A model generated the notes under the pieces. The model was not told the origin of the DNA. It searched no databases and worked only from the letters and a program-made list of their open reading frames with translations. From the NCBI GenBank assembly GCA_036768485.1, contig JAVLUZ010000260.1:101004-165003 (forward strand): a stretch of DNA of 64,000 bases, in the 5' to 3' direction. Shown one piece after another: positions 1 through 11,764 of this stretch (within the stretch, counting starts at the first letter, position 1; every line of letters begins with the position of its first letter). Position numbers and translations under genes: made by a program. Source of the stretch: Mermis nigrescens (taxonomy: Eukaryota; Nematoda; Enoplea; Mermithida; Mermithidae).

Positions 1-225
1 TTGCCATCTTTAAAGTGCCAAATTTTCGGCGCTCCGCGACATGTACTCATTTTTTGACTATATTTTGTCCAATTTATTCGAATTTTTTCATTGTTTTTTT
101 CGGAAGTTTTTAAGTTTTTACGTTCTAGAAAAATTGATCATCGTCCGAAACGTCAGAAAGTTATGTTTTTGACGCGTATACACCATTTTTGAGCCGAAAA
201 ATAACAATGTAGAGAATTTTTCTTG
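1..225. repeat. Dispersed repeat family E, partial copy
   Basis: AT-rich stretch sharing ordered phrases with copies near 4530-4725, 8700-9140, 11765-12195 (inverted), 12985-13345 and 32250-32410 (inverted, partial). The phrases are a 'tttttgactatattttg' block, an 'aaacg(c/t)c(g/a)' block followed by 'ttgacgcgta', and 'ccaccattttt'. The full unit is about 400 bases and is bounded by C-rich or G-rich tracts. No coding capacity is seen. Its class is unknown; it is probably a non-autonomous element. Confidence 0.5.
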
Positions 226-254
226 GTTTCACGTCTCCTTGCGATCCCCAATAT

Positions 255-327
255 CAAGCACGTAGCAGAGGCGGAATAGCGGGGGACTAGTCCCCACACC
301 CACCCATCCCCCACAGCTACGTGCCTG
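255..327. mobile_element. Short AC-MITE copy (CAGGCACGTAGCT family)
   Basis: A 73-base piece whose ends (caagcacgtagc and the inverse of caggcacgtagct) match the terminal inverted repeats (TIRs) of the family seen complete at 4072-4233, 10630-10802 and 14677-14856. The interior is mostly deleted. No TSD is visible, so this is a deletion derivative or relic. Confidence 0.5.
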
Positions 328-1060
328 AGCACTTATAAACCAATAAGCCCTAAATTTCCCATGCGCTTTGCAGCCGTAATTTCTTGTTGTCATATCTTTG
401 TCTTCTGAGCAATTCAAATTTGAGTAAGACAACTTACGGTGTAAACTTACTGCTTTACACTCACAGTTTACACCGTACTAACGGCATCGCTTTGCGCAGA
501 ATTATTTTCTTTCCGTAAGTATTGCTATTCTTTAAAATGTACACGAAGTGACTAAAAAGTGAGCTTAAAAATTTTTTAGCAGGGCTAAATGTTTAGAAAT
601 CATTTGTATGGTCATGTTATACCACATAATTTCGAGATGATTAGAATTAAATTGAATTTTTTTGAATTTTTGAAAATTATTTCATCTCTAATAAGTAAAG
701 CTTACAGAGAAACGCTCAAAAACACTATTGCACTGGTCAACAAAACAAATTTAATCTTTTTGTTTGCGTCAGAAACGGAATTAACTGATTCTACATACAT
801 CAGATTTTTACGCTTATTCCAAATCTAGCTTTAGAATTTTCGTAGCGCATCGAGTTTTTAGATGTTTGCATATTAAAATTATATGCAAATAATGATTTCT
901 TTGTGAGTAAATATCACTTTGGGGAAGGCAAAGTGATCACAGTGGGACAAAATCTGAAAACATTGTTCTTACATGATTACCTCCTAAATTTAAAACTGAT
1001 TCCGTAGCTTATTTTACTCACTTGTGTAAAATAAAATACATAATTTGCATATTTCACACA
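328..1060. other. AT-rich stretch, nothing recognised
   Basis: No gene or known element is seen. A short inverted pair (acggtgtaaact near 435 and agtttacaccgt near 464) contains the GTGTAAA word that is abundant at 38.9-42.2 kb. Confidence 0.4.
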
Positions 1061-1068
1061 GTGTAAAG

Positions 1069-1117
1069 TAGAAATGTGCCGGGGCCGCCATTTCCGCCGG
1101 GGCCTGGCACATCTCTA
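1069..1117. mobile_element. 49-bp hAT-like micro-element
   Basis: It starts tagaaatgtgccggggcc and ends ggggcctggcacatctcta, so the whole element is little more than two inverted ends. It is flanked by a perfect 8-base duplication (gtgtaaag, 1061-1068 and 1118-1125). The same terminus with GGGGCC subterminal words recurs at 32643-32690. An 8-bp TSD and a TAG(A/G)-type end fit the hAT superfamily. Confidence 0.75.
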
Positions 1118-1405
1118 GTGTAAAGTATAAATCCTTGTCTGCCTAGTATGTCTGCCTCTAGATAATTTTCAACACTTTCTTAATTAATTTTGTTGCGCCG
1201 GTTTCGAATGTTTTTTTTTGTTTTGTGCTAGCCCATTTACTTCTTACAAATAATTCAGAATTTATAAAATGTTTAGAAACTCTATCAAACAATTAGAATA
1301 TACTTTGTCAGTATAAGAAGACGCGAATAAGGCAATGATTATGATTTTTTTATTTACATTGCAAACATTTTTCAAAAGTTCTAACGGTATGAAACCTTTC
1401 GAACC

Positions 1406-2649
<1,244 letters not shown>

Positions 2650-2657
2650 CGCGCTAG

Positions 2658-2848
2658 CAGTGGCGGATCCAGGATCTTCCTAAGGGAGGGGCGGTACCTC
2701 TAAGGGGGGCGGAACCCTGACTCGGGCGGAAAAATTAGCCGTTTTAACCAGAAAATCGCTAAAAATCGCTCAAAAATCTTTAATTTTGCGCACTATTTTG
2801 GGCCAATGGAGGGGGCGGCCGCACCCCCCAACCCTAAATCCGCCCCTG
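2658..2848 (+). mobile_element. GGCGG-MITE copy 1 (hAT-like)
   Basis: 191 bases beginning cagtggcggatccaggat and ending aaatccgcccctg, which is an imperfect TIR pair (CAGKGGCGGAT). It is flanked by cgcgctag (2650-2657) and cgcgctaa (2849-2856), an 8-base TSD with one change. The interior has the AT-rich core shared with the copies at 3060 and 3523. No coding capacity. Confidence 0.85.
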
Positions 2849-3059
2849 CGCGCTAAAGTAATTCAAAGGCAAGATTCGGAATTAGCGCAAATATCTGATT
2901 AAGACATAATTGATTTTGTTTCCGATGCAAAATTGTTGTTGACCAGTGCAATTATTTTTGCCTTTCTACAAGTATGTAGTTGTTAAGATATGTGACTTCA
3001 AATTTCTAGTTACCCCGAATTTCGAAAGGCCAGCCGCGTGCCTGCCCATAATGTGCATG

Positions 3060-3250
3060 CAGGGGCGGATTTAGGGGGGGCGGGGGGCGACCGCCCCCCA
3101 TTGGCCCAAGATAATGCGCAAAATTAAGGATTTTTGAGCGATTTTTAGCGATTTTCGGGTTAAAACGGCTAATTTTTCCGCCCAAGTCAGGGTTCCGCCC
3201 CCCTTAGGGGTACCGCCCCCCCCCTTAGGAAAATCCTGGATCCGCCACTG
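3060..3250 (-). mobile_element. GGCGG-MITE copy 2, inverted
   Basis: Same family as 2658-2848 in the opposite orientation: caggggcggattt at the left and ggatccgccactg at the right. It is flanked by tgtgcatg (3052-3059) and tgcgcatg (3251-3258), an 8-base TSD with one change. Confidence 0.85.
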
Positions 3251-3522
3251 TGCGCATGTCCCAATAAATAGTTGAATTTTTATAAATCTAAGTCACGCAT
3301 GAATTGAGCAGGTCACAATTGAAAGTTTATTATACATTTTTAAAACATAAAAAAGTAGGATTAAGGAGGGGGCCTAAGACGATGTGAAAATTTAACAATA
3401 TTTTGACATTTTTAAGACGTTTTCTGTACGTACATACGATTTTTTATACATTTTCAAACAGGGATAGAACGGTCAGTCGCTGCCCAAATCCTCACAGAAT
3501 TTTAAAAAAACCAGGGTTTGAT

Positions 3523-3725
3523 CAGTGGCGGATCCAGGATTTTCCTAAGGGGGGGAAGGGGGAAGGGGACCCCTAATGAGGGGGGGACCCTGACTTGGGT
3601 GGAAAAATTAGCCGTTTTAACCCGAAAATCGCTAAAAACCGCTCAAAAATCCTAAATTTTGCGCACTATTTTGGGCCAATAGGGGGCGGCCGCCCCCCCT
3701 TCCGCCCTCCCTAAATCCGCCCCTG
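3523..3725 (+). mobile_element. GGCGG-MITE copy 3
   Basis: Same orientation as copy 1, with an expanded G-rich left end. It is flanked by ggtttgat (3515-3522) and ggtttaat (3726-3733), an 8-base TSD with one change. Confidence 0.85.
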
Positions 3726-4071
3726 GGTTTAATACTTATTTAAAGTGAATTTTTATGACGGAACAACAGAGTTTTATGAAAATTTTATATTTGATGATGG
3801 AATCAAAATTTTCCATATAAATAACTATGATAAACTCAAAATGATGAAACCAAGACGACAATCTGAATGGAAATTTAAAATATTGATCACTCAATACTGT
3901 TCATAAGTGAAATTCTTCACTTCACCATACCTTTGATAAAATGATGTTAAATAATACAAATTATTTTTTCTAATTATGAAATTATTTTAGGAAATAACTG
4001 ATCCTACGAGATTTCTCTCTCGGGCGTTCGAGATTAACGGATTTTCCTCTCAATAAGCACCTGAGAATAAT

Positions 4072-4233
4072 CAGGCACGTAGCTCCGGGAGGGGGTTGGG
4101 GGGTTGGGGTTGGTCCGACCCCCCCCCCCAAATTCCGGAGAAATTGGAAAAATGGGACTTTTAAACGTTATTTTGTGCTACCCCCAAAATTAGTGATGGT
4201 CCCCTCAAAATAGGACGGCCAGCTACGTGCCTG
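4072..4233 (+). mobile_element. AC-MITE, complete copy
   Basis: Perfect 13-base TIRs (caggcacgtagct). The flanks are agaataat (4064-4071) and agaattat (4234-4241), an 8-base TSD with one change. G-rich and C-rich subterminal tracts surround an AT-rich core. It is hAT-like by TSD length and has no ORF. Confidence 0.85.
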
Positions 4234-4479
4234 AGAATTATAAGAAAATTATTAATATAAAACGAGAGTCATCGCACTTTCTATCATATAAAATTCGCCA
4301 AAAGATGGTATTTTTCGACATTCCAAACTTTTTGCGGGAAAACTTCTTTTTTTGGGAATCTCACGCGTTCGTTTTAGCATTGAGAGCATTAAACCGGAAA
4401 AAAACGGCCGAATATGCACAGCCTCGAAATTTCGAGCCACTACGAGTACACCCTGATTGGAAGCGTATATAATCTTGGA

Positions 4480-4740
4480 GGGGGTTAAGGGAGTTTAAAT
4501 CCCCCACCCTTTAAAAACTTTCACCCCCAGCAAAAATTTCTTCACCCCCCCCCCCCCGAATTGGCGATTTTTTGCAAGTTCGCAAAAATTCTCTGAAAAT
4601 TTGTAGAAAAGATGTTTTTTAACCGTTTTTAGCTATCCATTTGACGCGTACCCACCATTTTTGGACCCGGAAAGGCACTTTCTGATTTCACCCCCCCCCG
4701 GGATTCCCATGCTGTGCATGTACGATCGAAAGATGCATAT
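4480..4740 (+). repeat. Dispersed repeat family E
   Basis: Starts in C-rich sequence (caccccc), continues with gaaaatttgtagaaaag and ttgacgcgtacccaccattttt, and ends in a second C-rich tract followed by gggattcccatgctgtgcatg. It aligns by eye with 8700-9140 and 12985-13345. It lies immediately downstream of exon 2 of the Fsn-like gene. Confidence 0.5.
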
Positions 4741-4816
4741 TTTAAAACCAAAAAACGGCAAAACTTAATCATTTATTTCCATTTTTTTTCTTAGTTTTTG
4801 AGTACGAAACAACAAC

Positions 4817-4980
4817 CTTGCCACCAAACGTCCCAAGAATGGCGACCCGACCGGAATCCGCGTTTGGCCCGCACTCCGTCCGTGCTCTGAGCCACAGGAT
4901 TTCGATGGAATGTAAAGCCATTGGCCTTTATGTACCCGTTGCGGGAACAATCGCTCGGATTCCATGCGAAAAAGTACGAC
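4817..4980 (-). CDS. Fsn: Fsn/FBXO45-like F-box/SPRY protein, exon 2 (start of SPRY domain)
   Basis: This 164-base exon encodes the start of a SPRY domain, including the stretches NDCSRN-like (here [10 protein letters not shown]), [11 protein letters not shown] and [11 protein letters not shown], typical of Fsn/FBXO45. That family is the substrate-binding subunit of a Highwire/PHR-type ubiquitin ligase that acts at synapses. It is preceded by a tgtag acceptor and followed by a G|GTTGTT donor. Phase is consistent: exon 1 ends with two bases of a codon that the first base here completes as Arg, and this exon leaves one base for the next. Some usually invariant positions differ (Gly for Val before YIK, Phe for Leu in the FTLHR-like stretch, Arg for Ile before GF), so a diverged paralogue or an early-decaying copy is possible. 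The rest of the SPRY domain is not in this window and should lie to the left. Confidence 0.85.
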
Positions 4981-6240
4981 CTACAATCATGCACAAGGTC
5001 ATACATGGGCACGCTCAGGTTTTTCGGGGTTACACGACTTCCCTGGAACCATACCTGGGCTGGACGTGGGGTGAGGGGGGTTTGGGGTATGCACCGAAAT
5101 CCAATGCAACATCAGGATAAATTAGTCAATTTTATCTTTGATCGGCAAAAAAGTGCAAAGTTATTAAATAGTAATTTATTTTGCATAAAACTTTTAAAAA
5201 CAGTATAAATCGATACAAAAGATATTCAAATCTGTATAAAGATGCCTAGATACACAAAAATTGATTTTTGAGTGTTTAATGCCCCTGCTTCAATCTAAAT
5301 ACAATATATTAGCGATATTTTGCGCGAAGCGCCGAAAATTTTTTGAAATTTCCTAGAAAAATACTGAAAACGATATAATTAATATCACTTTGTCCAAGAA
5401 AGTATTTCAACATTGTATGAAAATGGCTCCGAAAAATGCATGAGCCGAAATTGATTTTTGCAAAACCTGCTTTTATTGGCCATTTTTAGGTGCGTTTTTG
5501 CAATTTTCGGCCGAAAATTCGTGAAAATACCCTCTCCCATAAAAATGGCCGAAAAGCATATCGTGTAACAGGGGCTTTGGGGAATTCCTCACCCACCCAG
5601 GGTTGAACGTCCTCCCCTCACCCTTTCCTCCATCGTCAGAAAATTTGACCCACCCTCCCCATTTTTGGCGAAAATTTGCGCTTGTTGGCTATTTTTAGGT
5701 GCTTTTGCCATTTTTGACATAGAATTATAGTCGCTAATCCCCCTCCTTCTAAAATGGCCAGGGACCCCTACCCGAAATTTCTAGCTGTTACATGTATGCC
5801 GAGGAGCCCCTTCCGAAAATTTTGAGCTGTTACATGCATGTTTTATAGTGATAGTTTGTCTATTTACTCTTGCTTACATTCAAAAATACTATATCACTTC
5901 GGGAAATTCTAAGAGTTAGCTGCACCTTGCCATAGTAAAAATTAAGTTCAAAATATTCAAAAAGTTTTCACCAAAAATCGTCTGACAGTGACTTGAGTCT
6001 TGTACCCTGAGAGAGGCGGTATATAACCTCCCTCACCCCCCTTTGAGAATGCGTATTTCCGATCCATGTAGCGAGCATGAATAATAAATTGGCACTTTGC
6101 TGTATATAACTTGGTGTAACTGGGTACGCGACTAAAACCACAAGAAGAGTCTATAGGTAAAAAATAGCCCGTGTGCTGCAGATGCATTCTAATTATTTAA
6201 TATTCAACGGATATATTAAACTTATTCAAATTTGATTTAT

Positions 6241-6352
6241 TCTCGGCGCCTCGGCACTTTTCAGCTTCGCCCTCGGCGCCGAGGCCGAGGCTCCAAAAAC
6301 GCCGAGGCTTGCCGAGGCCGAGGCCGAGGCCGAGGCCTCGGTCCGATCACTG
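6241..6352. mobile_element. hAT-like terminus with GGCCTCGG array
   Basis: Dense GCCGAGGC/CCGAGG words run up to an end reading (inverted) cagtgatcggaccgaggcc. The layout, a CAGTGATC-type terminus plus an array of one short GC-rich palindromic word, is the same as the complete hAT elements at 7350 and 20989. Only one end is seen, so this is a fragment. Confidence 0.55.
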
Positions 6353-6353
6353 G

Positions 6354-6567
6354 TATGCACCCCCCCCAGAAATTAAAATACCCCCCAGAATTTATTTTTG
6401 AAATTTGTTAAAGTTTTTTTCGCAATTTTTTGATGCCAATGGATAGTGCTCGATGAGAATCGTTGAAAAATGATGTTTTTTTCGCCATACCACCATTTTT
6501 AAGGGCATTTTCTAACCTTTGAAAAATATTAAAAAGCCTTCAGAACTTCGGTGCCGCCCACCTGTGC
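6354..6567 (+). mobile_element. CT-MITE copy (CAYA..TGGGC family)
   Basis: Shares the ordered core of the family (gtatgcacccccc, caatggatagtgctcgatgag, cgccataccaccattttt, ggtgccgcccacct) with complete copies at 13480, 32779, 35655 and 38597. The left end is truncated next to the hAT fragment. No TSD found. Confidence 0.6.
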
Positions 6568-7209
6568 CTGGAACCCGCGGGGTTGATCATGATGTCCATA
6601 GATGTGGAGCAGGGTCTATCTAGGAGCGGGGATGGAAAATGGAGCTTTTTTGGACACGAATGACCTCAGAAACTGTATAGATGCCAAAAAGAGCGTTAAA
6701 ACTATGTTATTCCACAGTTTCTGGTCAATTTCACGCACTTTTGAAGAAAATTTCCAATTTTCATTCATTTTCGGCCTTGATTCTGCCTCATTTTCTCCGG
6801 AAAATTATCAAAATTCTTGCTGGGTTGGTCCGCTTTTCCCTGAGTGGTTGCGGGGTTGCTCAGCCGCCAGGGTCAAGTCACTTGACCCTGTATTGACCCT
6901 GTGCGCACAACGTCAAAAGTTCTGGGAGGGGTAAACCGAATTCAACTTAGGGTGGGGGTATATGAATGAGCAATTTTTTTACCTATTTAATGCCAATCCT
7001 GACAAATTTTGATACTGAATTCATTTCATTTTATTCTTCTTGAATATTTATGGCTAAAGTTGCATGAAAACAATAACGACAAGGGCGATTGAATGGCCTA
7101 TAACATCAAAAATATAGGGAATAATGGAAGAAAGTTGTCTGGATGAATGAATCGAACAGTTTAATGCTCGAAAAATAAGTATATCTACCTAAAACTATAC
7201 TGTACGACG
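6568..7209. other. Intronic sequence, nothing recognised
   Basis: ORFs here (for example 6602-6934) have no recognisable domain and look fortuitous. Confidence 0.4.
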
Positions 7210-8544
7210 CAGGCCCGTAACCAGGATCCGGCCAAGGGGAGGGGGGGGCTTACCCAAGATAAATTGGTCTATATCTCGGAAAATTCGTTGGGCTAGCTAA
7301 AAAAACCGCATTTTTTGACGTTTTCCAACGTGCTCTAATCCATTAAGATTAGTGATGTCCTGGGCACCGGCACCGGGCCGAGTGCCCTAGCACCGGCACC
7401 GGGCCGGTGCCTAAGCACCGGCACCGGGCCGGTGCCTAAGCACCGGGCCGGTGCTAGGCTGGTACCGGCGCCGGTGCCGGTGCTAGATAAAAGAGAAAAA
7501 ATTAGTGTTAAAAGAATAATTGAAGCTCATTTATCACCAATTTAATGAATAAAGGCGCAAAAAGGTAGCATTTTGTTAATAAAATCTTCTGATTAGCACA
7601 GTGAAGCATTTTGACTGAACTTCAGAACAAGTCTTCGAGCTTTAAAAATGAATTATTCATTTAACGGAACACATCTTATTGGAAACATCAATTAACAGCA
7701 AGAAGCGTGGACACTAATAAATAAAGTAAATTAAAATTAAAAACATCGACATATAGAGTGGAAAGTTCTTCTAATTCTACCGTCTGTAGGCAAGAAGGAT
7801 GAGTACTACAGAGTAGTTTTCAACTAAATTTCATCAAATCCATTTTTATTTCTCCATTTCGTGAGCAGAAGACCGTAAAACGCAAGCTAGAATTTTAAAA
7901 TAGTTTTTATGCAAAACTTTTTCCTGCAAATTATTCAGAAAAAGCTTGTTAAAACATTGTAAATGAACTTCTATGTAAGTCTTTTGCATTACTAATATAT
8001 CACATGTTTGTTTTCAGAGGCTTTTGAAAATGTGAAATGATAAACTCAAATAATTTAACCTCAAAAAGTTTTTGTGGCTATTTTCATGTTTCTTTCTTAC
8101 TAGTTGAAGAAACGGTGCATTAGTTAATTTTATTACAATTTTTTGTTTGTTTAATGCTCAAGTGAGAAAAATAATATGTATTCATAAATTAAAAATAATG
8201 AAGTCGTTACTAGCCTAATGAAATTTTGCCCTTAATATGTATATCCGGTGAAAAATAGGAACAAATTTAACCCTCTTTGAAGAAGCATAGTACACTAGAT
8301 AATATGCTAATGTAGCACCGGCACCGGCACCGGCAGCGGTAAAAAAAGGGGCACCGGGACATCACTAATTAAGATCATAAAATCTGAGCTCATCGGAAAA
8401 CATTTTTTTACTACTAAAAAGGCTATAAAAAGTGACGTTTTTTGATCGCGTTTTAGCCTGAATTATGGAAAATACATTCGTAAAATTTGAATTTTTCGAC
8501 CAGGAGGGGGCGGCCGCTACACGCTCCCTTTAAATACGGCCCTG
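7210..8544 (+). mobile_element. Decayed DNA element split by a hAT insertion
   Basis: The left end caggcccgtaaccaggat and the right end (inverted) cagggccgtattt form a short imperfect TIR. The two halves, 7210-7341 and 8376-8544, become a ~300-base MITE-like unit once the inner hAT element is removed. Outer flanks (gtacgacg and gttagaag) match at only five of eight positions, so the TSD is doubtful. Confidence 0.5.
7350..8367. mobile_element. Non-autonomous hAT element with CACCGG arrays
   Basis: 1018 bases with perfect 11-base TIRs (tagtgatgtcc) and a perfect 8-base TSD (attaagat, 7342-7349 and 8368-8375). The left ~130 bases and the right ~50 bases are arrays of CACCGG/GCCGGTGC words; the middle is AT-rich with no transposase remnant. 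In known hAT elements such subterminal motifs are transposase binding sites; that role here is inferred. It sits inside an older MITE, which itself sits in the Fsn intron. Confidence 0.85.
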
Positions 8545-8699
8545 GTTAGAAGGTATTTGACGCTCTTGCATGCATCGTGGTAGGGGGATACCTCCATAAC
8601 CCCAGTACGCATGTGCACCTGAAATCAAATGTACACGTAAGAAGGGGTGGAGTGGGCAAGAGATCCCATCAACACATCATTTTAAAGGAGTTTTAGACG

Positions 8700-9140
8700 G
8701 GTGCCCCGAACGATACCCCGAAAAATTTTTCTTCCTCGCCCGAAAAATCTTCCACCTCTCCCCCCAGATATTTTTTCACTTACCCCCCCCCTCCTCCCGC
8801 TAAGAATTTGAGGTTTCCCAGAACTTTCCGAAAAAAATCATAGATAAGGTACTGACTGTGGGAAGCATTTTCAATTATCTATTTGCTCAAAAAAGTCAAA
8901 ATTTCGGCGCATCGCCCCATATACTCCTTTTTTGACTATATTTTGTTCAATTTATTGAATTTTTTGAATTTTTTTCGATATTACTTCTGAGACTTTATGC
9001 TCTGGAAAGATCGAGCTTTGTCCGAAACGCCGAAAAACTATGTTTCTTGACCATATCCACTATTTTGAGCCTAAAAAGGCACTTAAAAATTTATAACCTC
9101 CCTCCCCAGAATTCCCATACTGTGAATGTCTGATCACTCC
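8700..9140 (+). repeat. Dispersed repeat family E, near full length
   Basis: C-rich left end (8755-8810), the tttttgactatattttg block near 8930, the gaaacgccgaaaaacta block near 9025, and a cccagaattcccatactgtg right end near 9110. The best-preserved direct copy in the window, with 12985-13345. Confidence 0.5.
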
Positions 9141-9483
9141 AAAAGAGAGCCGTCTAGGCAAAGAATGAAAATTCGACGGGGGGAGACGAAACAAAAAATT
9201 TTCTAATGTGCCTTAAGCGTCCAAACATCATTTTTGTGTTTCCGTCCATGCTCTGTCTTACTAGAACGCGAATGCAATAGAAAATTTTGAAAAATTCAAA
9301 TAAATTTTCAGCGAGCAAAAAGCAACGAAAAATTTGGAAAAAAAGTTGAAAAATTCTCTTGCTTGATTTCCGACCTGGATATCAAAAATCTTTCCTTTAA
9401 CCTATTTGTATGACTAAATTACTTAATATCAAGTTAAAGCTTGACTGAAAAGCATACATGGACAAATCGTGCAACTTCATTCA

Positions 9484-10480
9484 ACCCGGTATCAATGGGA
9501 ACCGGGTCGGTATCAATGGGAAGAGCTGCCGGTATCAATGGAAAATTTACAAAATTCTGAACAAATAGAAGAAAAATGATGAATTTTCACAAAAATGACT
9601 CTTAAAATCAGTCAATCAACTAGAAAATGGAATATGAATCCAGTAAAATGCGTGAAAGCCATTTGAAATCAGCTAATCAATTGATCAATCAATGACTAAC
9701 CAACCAATGATCAGTCAATCAATCAATAATTAACCAATTAATCACTAAGCAACCAATCAACCAACCAAGCAACCATTTAGTACAACGACAACCAACCGAA
9801 TAATTTGGCAGCCGGTATCAATGGAAAGACCAGCCTTTGTCCATGGATGCTGCAAAGCATTTCGAAATTCTTGTCTTTACATTCAATTTTGCGGTTTTGC
9901 AAAGAAAACCAATGCAGAAAAATAAATCAGCACGAAGCGCCGAAAATTTTTGACAAATTCGCTATTTTCAAGTCAAATCTGGGCTTGTAAGGTAAGAAAT
10001 GAGATAGAAAATGGGAAATGCGGCGCGAAGTGCCGGAAGATTTTGAGTTTATGGGCTCAAAAGTGTGCTAAAAACGCATGTTGGCTGTCCTTTTAGTAGA
10101 CTTCGAGAATTTTTAATCTTTTCCTTTGGGGGACCCTTGTGAAAATAAAAATATTTTTTCATTTAGGGGGAAACCGGCCCCCCCACCCCCGGCTGCTAAC
10201 GCCCCTGTCTGCCAGTATCAATGGAAAATTTTGAAATGCCATACAAATCGAAGAAAAGTAATGAAGATACACAAGAGTGACTCTAAAATTAGTCAACCAA
10301 CTAGAAAAATAAATATGAATCAAGGAAAATACGTGAAACTATTCTAAAATCAAATAATCAACTAACCAGTGAACCGATGACTAACTAATTAATAATAAAG
10401 GAATCAATAAATAAGCGACAATTAGGCAATCAACTACTGAGCAACCAATCAACCAAACAAACAAACAAGCATTTTGTAAA
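9484..10480 (+). repeat. Pair of ~270-base direct repeats rich in (A)CAATCAACC
   Basis: Two units (about 9530-9800 and 10205-10480) share the order ggtatcaatggaaaatttt, aagtaatga(a/g), agtcaaccaactagaaaa, followed by runs of caatcaa/ccaaccaa words. Between them lie a GCGAAGCGCCGAAAATTTT motif (near 9935) and a variant (near 10022). No gene seen. It may be part of a longer tandem satellite. Confidence 0.55.
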
Positions 10481-10566
10481 AGAACAACAAACCAAATAAT
10501 CCAATTCTTTGCCAAAAACGGTCAAAAACACTTAAAACGGAATAAAAAAGGCTTTAGGGTTGATAA

Positions 10567-10596
10567 AAGGACGAACAACTTTTGTTGTTCGTCCTT
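10567..10596. repeat. Perfect short hairpin
   Basis: A 13-base stem (aaggacgaacaac) with a tttt loop and exact inverse copy. It stands alone in the intron; no function is evident. Confidence 0.7.
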
Positions 10597-10629
10597 ATTC
10601 CGAACAGATAATACATATGTACATACGAT

Positions 10630-10802
10630 CAGGCACGTAGCTGTGGGAGGGGGTGGGGGTCCCGGAGCCCCCTACACTCACAAATTCAGAAAATACCGGA
10701 AAAATAGGACTTTTTACACGTTATCTCGTGCTATTCTTGGCTCAGACCCCCCCAAATTGGTATTGGTCCCCCCCCAAAAATAAGAGGGCAGCTACGAGCC
10801 TG
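10630..10802 (+). mobile_element. AC-MITE, complete copy
   Basis: Ends caggcacgtagct and (inverted) caggctcgtagct, flanked by a perfect 8-base TSD catacgat (10622-10629 and 10803-10810). Same core as 4072-4233. Confidence 0.88.
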
Positions 10803-11460
10803 CATACGATGAGGTAGAAAACGGCTTACATACATTTTTCCTTTCAGGATCAGCTGTTTGCCCCAACCCCAACCATAAACGTCGAATTTTAATAAAAGAG
10901 GTCGAACAATTATGCGGGTTTGAAGCTTAATTAACAGTTTTAAAATACGAAATTCTTATTTTTCTATTTATGTTTCAGAACGTTGCGCGGTTTAAAAATT
11001 TGTACTTCAAAATACGCATTTTCTGCATAATGAGCAGGATAGTGATAATATTTAATCGATGATAAAATATGCTACTCGTATTTATCGAGTTATGATACGT
11101 GCACGTACTATGTAATGTATACACTGTACAAGACAAATATACGGGGCGGGTTTCCAGTTACATAAAATAAAACCTAATTTGAATATGATATGTCGATTTA
11201 TATATATATATTGGAAATATTCATGTTTAATTAATTACCTATTCAATTATTTTGACGTCTGATTTATGTACATTCATATTTAAAACATCCTCGTGTTGTG
11301 AATTGCGACATCATTTTTGACGACGATTCCATATTTTTCGGGTTGACTTTCATTTTTATATTTTCTTTTATTTTACATTCTTTATATATAAGTCATTTTT
11401 TATATTATATTCTTTTATTTTGTTTCCAATTTATTGAAATTGTACTTATATTTCTGCTAC

Positions 11461-11729
11461 CTGAGTTTCGACTTGCACGTGGTCAAGTCGGAAAATAAGC
11501 AAGAATCGGCCAAAGCCGACTGAGGTACGAGTTTATGGCACAAACGGGCCCAAAGATTGTTATTTTCGTGCGACAAAAAAGTATGCCAGTGTCGGCAGAC
11601 CAAAGAACAAGCCGATAGGTCCTTCAGTGGTAAATAGGACAAAATTTTGCCCAGCGCAACGAATGGTAATTTGCTGACCAAATAAGCGGCGTAATCGTCG
11701 GTCACATCGTCGGAGGACAAATCCGGCAT
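11461..11729 (-). CDS. Fsn: Fsn/FBXO45-like F-box/SPRY protein, exon 1 (start codon and F-box)
   Basis: This is the first coding exon. An ATG at 11729 is preceded in frame by a TAG seven codons upstream, which supports this start. Residues ~20-60 form an F-box (LPFVALGKILSYLPLKDLS, then CSLVCRHW), the part that binds Skp1-type adaptors in SCF-like ubiquitin ligases. The exon ends ..TCKSKLR with a CAG|GTAGCA donor in phase 2, the position expected where the family continues into the SPRY domain. Exon 2 at 4817-4980 completes the codon. The coding sequence here is open and uninterrupted. A short repeat of family E begins only ~35 bases upstream, so the promoter and 5' leader may be repeat-derived. 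Confidence 0.88.
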
Positions 11730-11764
11730 AATAGCATAGTAGTGCGACTAAAGGCAGCATTGAG

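Larger units (their letters stand above)
4981..11460 (-). other. Intron between exons 1 and 2 of the Fsn-like gene
   Basis: 6.48 kb with GT at 11460-11459 and AG at 4982-4981 on the minus strand. It holds a family-E repeat, two AC/CT-type MITEs, a complete hAT element, GGTATCAATGG repeats and a perfect hairpin. The stretch 10811-11455 and most of 5100-6240 show no recognisable element, apart from a GCGCGAAGCGCC motif near 5327. Confidence 0.75.

Noticed and set aside
5030..5100. CT-MITE-like words near exon 2 of the Fsn-like gene
   Set aside because: Only short phrases (ccatacctgggc, ggtttggggtatgcacc) are present and no core or second end is visible.
6602..6934. 110-codon plus-strand ORF in the Fsn intron
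   Set aside because: Low-complexity, no domain, no splice or start support; likely chance.
7202..8552. 8-base TSD for the outer MITE around the CACCGG hAT element
   Set aside because: Only five of eight positions match, near what chance allows.
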